This document shows, piece after piece, positions 1-8,295 of a stretch of DNA of 64,000 nt. Source of the stretch: Eisenbergiella tayi (lineage in GTDB: Bacteria > Bacillota > Clostridia > Lachnospirales > Lachnospiraceae); contig NZ_MPDJ01000001.1 of assembly GCF_001881565.1 (NCBI RefSeq), positions 714,953 to 778,952 on the forward strand. The letters are read 5' to 3'. The stretch's first letter is position 1. Each line of letters starts with the position of its first letter. The notes beneath the pieces were generated by a model that worked only from the letters and a program-made list of their open reading frames with translations, was not told the origin of the DNA and ran no database searches. The position numbers and the translations under genes are program-made.

Positions 1-114
1 AGCTTCCTTCAGATTCCACCTCGCGATGGACACCCTTGCTTTCGGCTATATCCTTCCCACTACCGGGCGGATTCCGGACTTGCACCGGTTAGAAACGTGC
101 GCCGCCGGGCGCAC
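1..114 (-). mobile_element. Group II intron, class C, 5' end only (truncated by window edge)
   Basis: Read on the minus strand, the segment starts at 114 with GTGCGCC, the bacterial group II 5' consensus. It continues with the domain I signatures GCAAGGGTGTCC and GGAATCTGAAGGAAGC, which match what I remember of the Oceanobacillus iheyensis class C intron. The 5' splice site falls immediately after a 23-bp hairpin (115-165). Insertion just behind intrinsic terminators is the known habit of class C introns. The catalytic domains and any reverse transcriptase ORF would lie left of the window, so completeness cannot be judged. Confidence 0.85.
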
Positions 115-165
115 TGCCAGAAAATGCCCGCGGAAGGGAATTCCTTCCGCGGGCATTTTCTGGCA
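115..165 (-). terminator. 23-bp hairpin terminator of the catabolic operon; intron insertion site
   Basis: Positions 115-137 and 143-165 form a perfect 23-bp inverted repeat with a 5-nt loop. The stem has a GC-rich core (CCCGCGGAAGG) and a T-tract on the 3' side for minus-strand transcription. It lies 11 nt downstream of the AEC transporter stop. The usual U-run after the stem is replaced by the group II intron. Confidence 0.85.
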
Positions 166-175
166 GATATATCTT

Positions 176-1099
176 TCACATCTGATACAACGCCGTCATA
201 ATCGGCATGGTAATGATACACAGCAATGTTGTAAGTACATTAATCGCACTGGCATAATCCGCATCGCGTCCATAGATCTGTGCCATCTGTGTAATCGTGG
301 ATGCAGACGGCGTAATACAGGCTATCAGGGTAATCAAAAGTATATTCTTCCCTCCGTCCGCCCATGCCGCCATTCCGCTGTATTTTAAAAAGAGCAGAAT
401 AAGAAGTGGACAGATCACAAGCCGCAGCAGGGTAACGAACCAGATCCTTCCCCGTGACAAAACCCTGGCAAAATCGGTTTCCGCAATCAGCATCCCTGTC
501 ACCAGCATAGCCAGCGGCCCCACCATGCTTCCCACCGTATCTACCGCGTCCTGTACAGGCTCAGGGAAATGAATCCCTGTAAGCAGTAATAATATTCCTG
601 CAAATATGGCAATCATATTATTATTCAGAAAGATTTTCTTTAAATCCGGTTTCTTTTCTCCGCATAAAGTAACTTTGCCATGGCTCCATATCAGAGTCAT
701 CTGTACTGCCAGAAAAGCACTCGCGTATATCACCCATTCCGCTCCCAGCATCGCGGAAACAAGAGGTATCACCAGGTTCCCTGCATTGGAGTATATAATG
801 GAAACCTTTTCCACTGCATCCATGCGGAATACGTTTCCAACTGCAGAGACAAAAAGAATCAGGCCAACATTAATAATAACGGCTGCTGCCAGCGCCAGAA
901 GCAGCCCTTTTCCGATCTCTTCTGTAAAATTCACCTGAAATGCCGCCAGAATCACACATGGTACGATTAGATGAATCGAAAGCGCGGAAATCACTCTGCT
1001 GTCACTCTCTTTTAAAATCCTGCATTTTACCAGCAATATCCCCATGCTCATAATCAAAAATAGCGCTATGATTTTCTTTATTAATATAACTACTATCAT
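176..1099 (-). CDS. AEC (auxin efflux carrier)-family transporter
   Basis: A 307-residue, very hydrophobic protein with about ten predicted membrane segments. It has the AEC-family layout of two five-helix halves with a short polar middle (around residues 145-155). AEC permeases in bacteria usually move organic acids such as malate or malonate across the cytoplasmic membrane. The ATG is preceded by CGGAG at good spacing. It is the last gene of the minus-strand catabolic run, 50 nt after the dehydrogenase gene. Inference: it imports or exports an acid intermediate or end product of that pathway. The substrate cannot be read from the sequence. Confidence 0.85.
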   Translation of the reverse strand: MIVVILIKKIIALFLIMSMGILLVKCRILKESDSRVISALSIHLIVPCVILAAFQVNFTEEIGKGLLLALAAAVIINVGLILFVSAVGNVFRMDAVEKVSIIYSNAGNLVIPLVSAMLGAEWVIYASAFLAVQMTLIWSHGKVTLCGEKKPDLKKIFLNNNMIAIFAGILLLLTGIHFPEPVQDAVDTVGSMVGPLAMLVTGMLIAETDFARVLSRGRIWFVTLLRLVICPLLILLFLKYSGMAAWADGGKNILLITLIACITPSASTITQMAQIYGRDADYASAINVLTTLLCIITMPIMTALYQM

Positions 1100-1149
1100 A
1101 AGTATCTCCGCGGCCCTTTTATTTCATCTCCGTTATTATTCCCACTGAT

Positions 1150-2094
1150 TTACAGATCCCCAAACAGGCATTTGGACACTTTCATAAAATCTTTATCCCT
1201 TTTTGCCAGTATAGCCTTATCTCTGCCATTACTGTAATCATAAAATCCTTTTCCTGACTTCACTCCGAAGTTTCCGTTCCCGTATAGTTCCTTAAGCATA
1301 TCGTGAACTTCTCCGACATTGCTTATGTCCTTAAAAAGGTAGGATGCGATATTATAAAAAGTATCCAGTCCTCCCAGATCCGCTATTTCAAACGGCCCCA
1401 GACATGCGTACCGTAATCCCAGGCCATATTTGAAAACCTTATCGATATCTTCCTTCTTTGCAACACCGGCTTCCACAAGGCTCATGGCCTCCCTCAATAT
1501 GGCGAACTGAAAACGGTTAACCAGAAAACCAGGAACCTCCTTCTGCAGCCTGACCGGATAACGATGGATATCACAGGCGATATCGTAAACAATATCCGCT
1601 GTTTCCTGTTTTGTCTTTTCTCCCTTAACCACTTCCACCAAAGGACAGATATGCGGAGGATTCAGCCAATGCATACCGCAGAAACGTTCCGGTTTTTCTA
1701 TTGCTTCTGCAATTTCCGTAAGGGAAAGCCCGGACGTATTACTTGTCAAAACTGCTGTTTCTGGGACTATATCTGATATTTCCTTCCAAAATCCATGCTT
1801 GATTTCCATTTTTTCAATTATGGCTTCTATGACAAAATCAGCCTTTTGAAAGCATTCCTTATTGCCGGAAAATGTAATCCGCCTCCTGATCCCGGCTGCT
1901 TTTTCCTCGTCCAGCTCTCCCGCTTCCATAGCTGCCGCCTGGTTAACAGAAATAAGGCTGCTGCTTTTTTCCAGCGCTTCTTCACTGATATCATATAATA
2001 TCACATTATACTCATGAGCTGCAAACAGCTGTGCAATGGAAGATCCCATAATGCCTGCTCCTGCAATCACTACATTATTAATATCATGTACCAT
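1150..2094 (-). CDS. 3-hydroxyacyl-CoA dehydrogenase-family NAD(P) oxidoreductase
   Basis: 314 residues. It has an N-terminal Rossmann fold with the dinucleotide motif GAGIMGSSIA (residues 11-20) and the catalytic-region motif SNTSGLSL, followed by GMHWLNPP, where the His belongs to the family's catalytic His-Glu pair. The C-terminal helical domain carries DLGGLDTF and GKGFYDY. The fold covers 3-hydroxybutyryl-CoA dehydrogenases and also L-gulonate and L-carnitine dehydrogenases, which act on free 3-hydroxy acids. The start has a GGAGG site and lies 2 nt after the MaoC stop. With a beta-keto acid cleavage enzyme in the same operon, oxidation of a 3-hydroxy acid to a 3-keto acid is plausible (inference). 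Confidence 0.85.
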   Translation of the reverse strand: MVHDINNVVIAGAGIMGSSIAQLFAAHEYNVILYDISEEALEKSSSLISVNQAAAMEAGELDEEKAAGIRRRITFSGNKECFQKADFVIEAIIEKMEIKHGFWKEISDIVPETAVLTSNTSGLSLTEIAEAIEKPERFCGMHWLNPPHICPLVEVVKGEKTKQETADIVYDIACDIHRYPVRLQKEVPGFLVNRFQFAILREAMSLVEAGVAKKEDIDKVFKYGLGLRYACLGPFEIADLGGLDTFYNIASYLFKDISNVGEVHDMLKELYGNGNFGVKSGKGFYDYSNGRDKAILAKRDKDFMKVSKCLFGDL

Positions 2095-2096
2095 AT

Positions 2097-2501
2097 TTAA
2101 TCCTCCGTCAGCGGCAGCTTTACAAGTGCGGTTCCATCCACTACCATGATACCATCCTGATTTGTGACCACTGTTCTTAATTCTGCCTTACCCTTTTCCA
2201 TAAGCTCTGTAATTTCCACCTTTGCCGTAATGGTATCCCCTAGGTAAACAGGCTTCAGGAATCTGGCCTCCTGTTTCATGTAAATAGTACCCGGCCCCGG
2301 CATTTTACCTGCAATAACCGTGGATAAAAAAGAAACTGTCAGCATTCCATGTACGATTCTCCTGCCAAATGGCATGTTCTTTGCCTGCTCTGCATTTACA
2401 TGCAGCGGATTGAAATCTCCCGTAATACCCGCAAACCCATATACATCACATTCCGCTATTGTTTTGGAAAAACTTGCGCTTTGACCTATTTCATATTTCA
2501 T
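2097..2501 (-). CDS. MaoC-like hot-dog hydratase/dehydratase
   Basis: About 134 residues from the chosen ATG at 2501, which sits 1 nt after the stop of the preceding gene and has a GTGGGG site. A longer in-frame start at 2516 would add five residues. It has the single hot-dog layout of R-specific enoyl-CoA hydratases, with the hydratase-2 signature D-x-N-P-x-H as DFNPLHV and the R-x-x-H-G motif as RRIVHGML. Members hydrate 2-enoyl-CoA or related thioesters, normally as dimers. It sits between the dehydrogenase and the keto-acid cleavage enzyme, so it probably handles an acyl-CoA intermediate. The substrate is unknown. Confidence 0.85.
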   Translation of the reverse strand: MKYEIGQSASFSKTIAECDVYGFAGITGDFNPLHVNAEQAKNMPFGRRIVHGMLTVSFLSTVIAGKMPGPGTIYMKQEARFLKPVYLGDTITAKVEITELMEKGKAELRTVVTNQDGIMVVDGTALVKLPLTED

Positions 2502-2502
2502 T

Positions 2503-3438
2503 TCAATACCCCACATTTGCCTTTCCCTTTAAATGCAGCATCTGCCTGGCTTCATCACTGTCCGCGATTTCAAAATCAAGCGATTCCAGTATATTTCTTA
2601 TTTTCTTGACCTGCTGCGCATTACTTTCTGCCAGTTCACCCGCTGGGTTAATATACAGACCGTCTTCCATTCCCACGCGTACGTTTCCCCCGTTCAAAGC
2701 ACTCAGGGTTTCGAGCTTAAACATCTTCCTTCCCACCCCCACACTGCTGTATTGAATATCATTGCCCAGCATTTTTTTAGCCTGTTCTATCATAAACATC
2801 AGCGTTTCGTTGTTGGCAGGCATACCGCCCTGTACCCCCGGAACAAACTGGATATATACCGGCTGGGTTATAATTCCCTGTTTTTTTAATATCTTCAGAT
2901 TATTCAGCTGTCCGTAGTCAAATACTTCATACTCAGGCAGGGTGCCGCAGTCATTCATAGTACGGATGCAATATTCCATATCACGGAATGAATTGCGGAA
3001 GACGTTATCCCAGGTTCTTTCCACATATTCCCGTTCCCAGTCATAAACAGTCTCATCTACATCAACCAGAAGCCTGTTATAGCAGAAATTCATGGAACCG
3101 GCATTTGCGGAAGCCATTTCCGGGCGGAACTTTTCGATGACGGAAAACCGCTCTTCCACACTCATACCGTTGGCGCCTCCTGTTGTAATTCCAATCACCG
3201 CATCACATTCCCTGGCAATCGACGAAAGAATATAACGGAATATACCATGATCTGTCGTGGGTTTTCCATCCTTATCTCTGGCATGGATATGTATGACAGC
3301 CGCTCCCGCCTTATGTGCTTCCAGAGCGCTTTGAATTATTTCATCCGGATTTTTAGGCAAATGAGCCGAAAGGCTGGGCACATGCGTCGCTCCGGTAATT
3401 GCTGCGCTGATAATAACCTTTTTATCTTTTATATACAT
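2503..3438 (-). CDS. Beta-keto acid cleavage enzyme (BKACE/DUF849 family)
   Basis: 311 residues, about the usual BKACE length. The N-terminal motif IISAAITGA, the zinc-binding strand IHIHARD (His-x-His) and the downstream GITTGG are typical of this TIM-barrel family, whose founder is 3-keto-5-aminohexanoate cleavage protein. These zinc enzymes transfer an acetyl or acyl unit from a beta-keto acid to a CoA thioester. The ATG has a GAGAGGG site and overlaps the 3' end of the isomerase gene by 10 nt. It is co-transcribed with a dehydrogenase that could supply the keto acid. The family contains many specificities, so no substrate is assigned. Confidence 0.9.
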   Translation of the reverse strand: MYIKDKKVIISAAITGATHVPSLSAHLPKNPDEIIQSALEAHKAGAAVIHIHARDKDGKPTTDHGIFRYILSSIARECDAVIGITTGGANGMSVEERFSVIEKFRPEMASANAGSMNFCYNRLLVDVDETVYDWEREYVERTWDNVFRNSFRDMEYCIRTMNDCGTLPEYEVFDYGQLNNLKILKKQGIITQPVYIQFVPGVQGGMPANNETLMFMIEQAKKMLGNDIQYSSVGVGRKMFKLETLSALNGGNVRVGMEDGLYINPAGELAESNAQQVKKIRNILESLDFEIADSDEARQMLHLKGKANVGY

Positions 3439-4235
3439 ATTCTTTCCCTCTCTTCCAAATCAGCCGCCCTCATTATGGCCAGAGATTCCGCCGCCCGATC
3501 CGGATCAATACGGCAGTCAATTTCAAGGCTCACGGCGCCCTGATATCCGGCCTTAATAAGGTTTTGTATTCTTTCCTGATGGACCCGGGCTCTTTCCGGT
3601 TTCAAATAAGATCTTTTATCCGGCCCTCCGTCATCATCCGATATATGAACATGGCTTATGTACGGCATAAAATCCTTCATATCCAAATCAGCTTCTCCGA
3701 CATACTCCATATTGTAAAAGTCTGCTATTATACCTGTTTTATTCTGTTTCATTTCATCAATAATTGATACTGCCTCCGGCATAAAATTGATAAAATTACA
3801 AAAGCAAGGCGCTAATGGCTCCAGACAAATTTCAATATCAAACACTGCAAATTCTTCTGCCGTAATTTCCAAAAATTCCTGCAGCTGCCTCCTTGCGGTC
3901 ATCCTGGGATATCCCTTCGGAAGATTTCTCGACTGCGGCGAGCCGATTCCCACCATGGAAGCGCCAAGGGCTTCCGCCCTGCCTGCACATAATTTTGCAT
4001 ACTTTTTTATACTGCCCATATCAAACCCCGGTCCCGCCATTTTTAAAGCGGGAGGGCAGTACCCGTTAATTCCCAGTACCTTCAACTGAAGGCTTTCCAG
4101 CTTTTTACACAGTGCGGCATATTCACCGTCAGACAGGGAAACCAAATATTTCCCCATAAACTCTGCATAGTCATATCCAATACCCTTTACAGCATCCAAA
4201 TCCTGTGGATCTAATAAAGCACAGCCAAATTTCAT
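3429..4235 (-). CDS. Sugar phosphate isomerase/epimerase-type TIM barrel
   Basis: About 268 residues from the ATG at 4235. That start is preceded by GGGGGAAATATC, so the in-frame ATG at 4286 is rejected. Visible features of the xylose isomerase-like barrel are EICLEPLAPC (metal-binding Glu), GIIADFYNM (Asp), ISHVHISDDDG (His) and SLEIDCR near the C-terminus. These fit the usual Glu-Asp-His-Glu metal site. Such enzymes isomerise or epimerise keto-sugars, and some decarboxylate 3-oxo sugar acids. In a cluster with sugar import and a keto-acid cleavage enzyme it probably processes the imported sugar or sugar acid. Confidence 0.85.
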   Translation of the reverse strand: MKFGCALLDPQDLDAVKGIGYDYAEFMGKYLVSLSDGEYAALCKKLESLQLKVLGINGYCPPALKMAGPGFDMGSIKKYAKLCAGRAEALGASMVGIGSPQSRNLPKGYPRMTARRQLQEFLEITAEEFAVFDIEICLEPLAPCFCNFINFMPEAVSIIDEMKQNKTGIIADFYNMEYVGEADLDMKDFMPYISHVHISDDDGGPDKRSYLKPERARVHQERIQNLIKAGYQGAVSLEIDCRIDPDRAAESLAIMRAADLEERERICI

Positions 4236-4309
4236 GATATTTCCCCCGCCTTTTGCCTGAAAAACCTCCTTTACCCTGTCCGGCAAAGGAGGTTCTGCAC
4301 TATAAAGGA

Positions 4310-5026
4310 TTAACCTTCATACTTTACCTGATTATTCACTACACTTTCATCCAGCTCCCAGCCCAGCTTTTCATATTTCTCACGACGGGCATTTTTATCA
4401 TTGAACAGTTCTCTGTGGGCATATTTGGCCACATCTTTTGCAATCTTTCTGGGAACTGCAATAACACCATCACCATCTGCAACAATGATATCTCCCGGGC
4501 ATATTACCACCCCTCCGATAGAAACAGGAATATCTTTGGCATCATACCGAATCCTGACCTGATCCATTTTCTGTGATACAAAATAGCTCCATACAGGGAT
4601 TTCTTCTTTTATTACTTCATCGGTATCACGAATTCCCCCGCCATTCATGACAAATCCCCGCGCACCTTTGATTTTGGCTCCCAGTGCATTTTCCGACCCC
4701 ATAAGACCGGCATCAACCCCGGAAACATCAATAGCCAAGAAATGTCCGTCCTCTATTTCATCAAACCAGGGATAAATACATACATTGCCATAGTACCAGT
4801 TAGACCACTTCGTATATTCATCGCCTGTAACCATAGGATCCGGCCCTTCATAGGGCATATATCTGGCAGTTTTTGCAATTCCTACCGCTTTCGTACGATA
4901 CAGCGGCCTGATTTTGTAATCCAGAGTTCCATAATGATGGTATCCTGCCCAATCCATCCCGTCTCTGACATCTGCCACACGCAGTGGCTCAAAAAGTTCC
5001 AGTAATTCCTTGTCTTCGTTATTCAT
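4310..5026 (-). CDS. RraA-like family protein (aldolase/decarboxylase fold)
   Basis: 238 residues. The RraA fold is recognised from GAKIKGARGFVMNGGG, followed by IRDTDEV (the conserved substrate-binding Arg-Asp), and from ICPGDIIVADGDGVIAVPR near the C-terminus. Family members include 4-hydroxy-4-methyl-2-oxoglutarate aldolase/oxaloacetate decarboxylase and the RNase E inhibitor RraA. RNase E inhibition is unlikely in this host. The gene has an AGGAGG site and sits between the binding-protein gene and the isomerase gene, which points to a catabolic C-C lyase role (inference). Confidence 0.85.
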   Translation of the reverse strand: MNNEDKELLELFEPLRVADVRDGMDWAGYHHYGTLDYKIRPLYRTKAVGIAKTARYMPYEGPDPMVTGDEYTKWSNWYYGNVCIYPWFDEIEDGHFLAIDVSGVDAGLMGSENALGAKIKGARGFVMNGGGIRDTDEVIKEEIPVWSYFVSQKMDQVRIRYDAKDIPVSIGGVVICPGDIIVADGDGVIAVPRKIAKDVAKYAHRELFNDKNARREKYEKLGWELDESVVNNQVKYEG

Positions 5027-5052
5027 AATGTCCTCCTGATTAGTTTATATAA

Positions 5053-6441
5053 TTAATTTTGATTTGCATCCAATATACTGTTGGCTTCTTTCATAAATGC
5101 CCCAGCCGCAGCCGCAGAATCTTCCTGTCCATATCTCACTTTATCTGCAGCCGTCTGATATGCTGTTGCAATTTCACTGGCTCCTTTTGCTGCAGGTGTT
5201 GCCGTTTCACACAAAGGCATAAGTGCAAGAGCAAAATCAATTGCCTTCTGATTGGGTTCATCCAGTAAGGGTTTGATAAATTCAGCCATATCTGAATTGG
5301 CGGGAACACCCTGATCCATCTTAAAGAGTTCCATAGACTGTTCTGTATTTACGAAGAAATTAATCAGTTTCGCGGCCGCAATCTGGTGCGCTTCATCAAT
5401 ATTGGAAGATATGGCAAAATGGGCGCCTTCCAGATATTCTGCCCTGGTGCCGTCTGCAGCAGTGGGAATCCTGATTGCTGTAATATTGTTATCCGGCATG
5501 GCATCCGCATATAAATATAACTGATTAATAGGAACATTATGTATTACCATTTTCCCTAATGAGAACAGTCTCTGTTCCAAAGCCAGGGATCCATCCTCTG
5601 AGGCTGTCGCCGCGTCCGGAATCGCACCTTCATCCCTGAATGTATTCCACATATCAAGGAAATCAATCATTGTCTGTTCCTCAAATCCCAGCCGTCCGTC
5701 TTCCGTATAATTATCCCCGCCTGCCTCTCTTGCTGCCCAGCGGAAGCAATTGATATCAGCAGAACTGTCTCCTGCAAAATAGATACCTTTACCGGCGGCG
5801 GCTTCTGAAAACTTCTTCGCTTCTTCCCCGAACTGATCCCATGTCCAATCCTCATCGTATGCCGGAAGGGTCACCCCATACTGCTCAGCCAGTTCATTAT
5901 TCACAAGATAGCAGGTAAAGCTCACTCCCATGGAAACCATATAAAGAGTATCCTGATATTTGCCGCTGTCTATGATTGCGTCTGAAAACTTCGACAGATC
6001 AATCGTACCATTATCTACAAGAGGCTGAATATCCAGCAGGGCTCCTCTGAGAGCATAGTCCGCAGCATACTGCGGATGCATGCCGAATACATCAGGTGCA
6101 TTTCCTCCCGCAACCTGTGTAGACATTTTAGTCCAGTAATCCGACCAGGACATAGGTTCTCTCATGACCTTGATGTCGGGATTGGCTTCCTCAAATCTGT
6201 CGCATATTTCATTGTACATATCGTTTCTCTTGGTATCACCCCACCAGGTAAAACGAATTTCCACTTTTTGTCCGTCTGTCTGAGCGCTTTCCCCGGCCGG
6301 AGACTCTGATGTCTGTTCTCCTTCCGTCTTACTTTCAGCAGCAGGAGCTGAACCTTCTGCGGGTTTGCTCCCCCCGCACCCGATGGACGAAAAAGCCATT
6401 ACAGCCGCCAACATCACTGTCAGCAATTTTTTGTGTCTCAT
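5053..6441 (-). CDS. Carbohydrate ABC transporter substrate-binding lipoprotein
   Basis: 462 residues. A lipoprotein signal (MRHKKLL, hydrophobic stretch, lipobox SSIGC with Cys22) is followed by a low-complexity Ser/Glu linker to about residue 60 and then by a family-1 extracellular solute-binding fold starting at VEIRFTWWGD. The motif MSWSDYWTKMSTQVAGGNAPD is typical of oligosaccharide/polyol binders, and the size is normal. It is separated by 102 nt from the upstream permease gene, and that gap holds a hairpin (6483-6503). It partners the two permeases directly upstream. No ATPase is encoded, so a shared MsmX-type ATPase is expected elsewhere in the genome. Confidence 0.93.
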   Translation of the reverse strand: MRHKKLLTVMLAAVMAFSSIGCGGSKPAEGSAPAAESKTEGEQTSESPAGESAQTDGQKVEIRFTWWGDTKRNDMYNEICDRFEEANPDIKVMREPMSWSDYWTKMSTQVAGGNAPDVFGMHPQYAADYALRGALLDIQPLVDNGTIDLSKFSDAIIDSGKYQDTLYMVSMGVSFTCYLVNNELAEQYGVTLPAYDEDWTWDQFGEEAKKFSEAAAGKGIYFAGDSSADINCFRWAAREAGGDNYTEDGRLGFEEQTMIDFLDMWNTFRDEGAIPDAATASEDGSLALEQRLFSLGKMVIHNVPINQLYLYADAMPDNNITAIRIPTAADGTRAEYLEGAHFAISSNIDEAHQIAAAKLINFFVNTEQSMELFKMDQGVPANSDMAEFIKPLLDEPNQKAIDFALALMPLCETATPAAKGASEIATAYQTAADKVRYGQEDSAAAAGAFMKEANSILDANQN

Positions 6442-6482
6442 ACTTTAAAACCTCCCTAAATTTTATAGAACCGTATTCATAA

Positions 6483-6503
6483 GTGATCTGTCTTTCCGAT
6501 CAC
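6483..6503 (-). promoter_or_regulatory. Intercistronic hairpin before the binding-protein gene
   Basis: GTGATC (6483-6488) and GATCAC (6498-6503) form a 6-bp stem with a 9-nt loop in the 102-nt gap between the MalG-like permease and the binding lipoprotein. There is no U-run. Stems at this position often mark mRNA processing or stabilisation that raises binding-protein expression. That role is inferred here. Confidence 0.4.
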
Positions 6504-6543
6504 ACGGTTTCAACTATAGCAGCATCTTGTCCGCTTCGTCGAA

Positions 6544-7386
6544 TCAACCTTTGATACTTCCTGCTGTAATACCATCCACCAGATAATTCTGGAAAAATAC
6601 AAACATAAAAAACAACGGAAGCAAAGATAAGGTTGACATGGCAAACAACGCTCCCCAGGAACTGTTTCCGGTGGCATCCACAAACTGGCGCAGCGCCAGA
6701 GCTACCGTAAATTTATCAATCCCTGTAATATAAAGCATCTGGGAAAAGAAATCATTCCAGGTCCAGATAAAAGTAAATATCATAGTGGTAACAATAGCAG
6801 GCACGGATAACGGTACCGTAATGCGGATAAACCGCTGCCATTGTCCGCAGCCGTCACAAATGGCTGCTTCATCAATTTCTTTCGGCAGGCCTCTCATATA
6901 CTGTGTCATCAGAAAGACAAAGAAACCTTCCGTAGCCAGGAACTTGGGGATAATTAAAGGCAAGTATGTATTAATCCATCCCAGCTTGTTATACATGATG
7001 TACTGCGGAATCAGCTTTACATGCATGGGCAGCATTAATGTCCCCATCATCAGCGCAAACCAGAGGCCTTTTAAAGGAAACCTGATTTTAGCAAATGCAT
7101 TTGCCGCCATCAGACAAGAGGTCAAATTACCAACCATTGCCGCAATAACGATTATAAAAGAATTGATATAAAATCTTGTAAACGTAACACCTGACAATCC
7201 CTGCCATCCCTGCATATAATTATCCAGCCGAAAAGACTTCGGGAAAAAATCAGTTCCCTGGAAGATTTCCAGCGTATCCTTAAAGGATGCACTTATCATC
7301 CACAGCAGCGGATATAACATAAGCACCGCAAATAAAATAATTAACGTATGATAAAGGACAGTCCCTATTTTTCTTTTCATTTTCAT
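6544..7386 (-). CDS. Sugar ABC transporter permease, MalG/AraQ type
   Basis: 280 residues with six predicted membrane helices. The EAA loop EIDEAAICDGCGQWQRF ends in the conserved G-x(9)-P context and contacts the ATPase. The N-terminal MKMKRKIGTVLYH and the C-terminal NYLVDGITAGSIKG are characteristic of carbohydrate uptake (CUT1) permeases. The start codon follows a GGAGA site. It lies 9 nt after the partner permease and clearly forms a heterodimer with it. Confidence 0.93.
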   Translation of the reverse strand: MKMKRKIGTVLYHTLIILFAVLMLYPLLWMISASFKDTLEIFQGTDFFPKSFRLDNYMQGWQGLSGVTFTRFYINSFIIVIAAMVGNLTSCLMAANAFAKIRFPLKGLWFALMMGTLMLPMHVKLIPQYIMYNKLGWINTYLPLIIPKFLATEGFFVFLMTQYMRGLPKEIDEAAICDGCGQWQRFIRITVPLSVPAIVTTMIFTFIWTWNDFFSQMLYITGIDKFTVALALRQFVDATGNSSWGALFAMSTLSLLPLFFMFVFFQNYLVDGITAGSIKG

Positions 7387-7395
7387 TTTCTCCTA

Positions 7396-8277
7396 TCAAT
7401 CATCGTAAAACACCCAGAATTTGGCAAATAAGAACATAAGCCCCGTAACTGCCGCAATAATAACGAGCAATATCCATGCCATCGCGGATGCATATCCCAT
7501 CTGGAAATGGTTAAACGCTTTTATATAAAGATATAATGAATAGAAAAGAGTGGAATCAAGCGGTCCTCCCGTTCCATTGCTGATAATATAAGCGGAATTG
7601 AATGACTGGAACGCATTGATTACCTGCATGACAATATTAAAAAATACCATAGGGGTGAGCAGAGGCAGCGTGATTTTGAAAAACTGTGCCACCCTCCCCG
7701 CTCCATCCAGGGTAGCCGCCTCATAATAATCCTCAGGAATCTGTTTTAAGGATGCCAGAAAAATTACCATTGATGCACCGAACTGCCAGACCGCAAGAAC
7801 AATCAAAGTATTTAATGCAGAGGAAGGCGTCGCTATCCAGTTTTTTCCTTCTACCCCAAAGGCTGCAAGTATCTGATTAAATACTCCCTCTTTATTAAAA
7901 AGCTGTCTCCACAAAATAGAAACCGCTACCGAACCGCCAAACAAAGACGGCAGATAGTACATAGCCCGGTATACTTTCACTCCCCGCCTGTTCTTTTTCA
8001 GCATCAGCGCAATCAGAAGCGCAAAAGCCAACTGCAAAGGCACACTGACAATAACATATTTAAAAGTAACTTTTAAACTGTTAATAAATCTTGCATCTTC
8101 AAACAACGACACATAATTTTTTATTCCCACAGGTATGGCCGGCGTCAGCATATCATATTGTGTAAATGAAAAAAACAGTGATGCCACCATTGGTATCAGG
8201 GTAAGGCAAAAGAACCCGATTAACCATGGAAGTAAAAATAAATATCCTGCGATCCCTTCCTTAACATTCTTTTTCAA
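7396..8277 (-). CDS. Sugar ABC transporter permease, MalF/UgpA type
   Basis: 293 residues with about six membrane helices. The EAA motif is YYEAATLDGAGRVAQF. The start is a TTG codon at 8277 placed 8 nt after AGGAG, and no ATG gives a better site. It follows the GH31 gene by 18 nt. The order glycosidase, MalF-like, MalG-like, binding protein suggests that a small alpha-glycoside is imported and then hydrolysed inside the cell. Confidence 0.93.
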   Translation of the reverse strand: MKKNVKEGIAGYLFLLPWLIGFFCLTLIPMVASLFFSFTQYDMLTPAIPVGIKNYVSLFEDARFINSLKVTFKYVIVSVPLQLAFALLIALMLKKNRRGVKVYRAMYYLPSLFGGSVAVSILWRQLFNKEGVFNQILAAFGVEGKNWIATPSSALNTLIVLAVWQFGASMVIFLASLKQIPEDYYEAATLDGAGRVAQFFKITLPLLTPMVFFNIVMQVINAFQSFNSAYIISNGTGGPLDSTLFYSLYLYIKAFNHFQMGYASAMAWILLVIIAAVTGLMFLFAKFWVFYDD

Positions 8278-8295
8278 CTAAAACGCTCCTCTCTT

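Noticed and set aside
26..388. 120-codon plus-strand frame at the left edge
   Set aside because: It crosses the group II intron boundary, the terminator hairpin and the antisense of the AEC gene.
6444..6540. Catabolite-responsive element upstream of the binding-protein gene
   Set aside because: The best match, TGAAACCGTGTGAT, has three deviations from the cre consensus and lies inside the operon.
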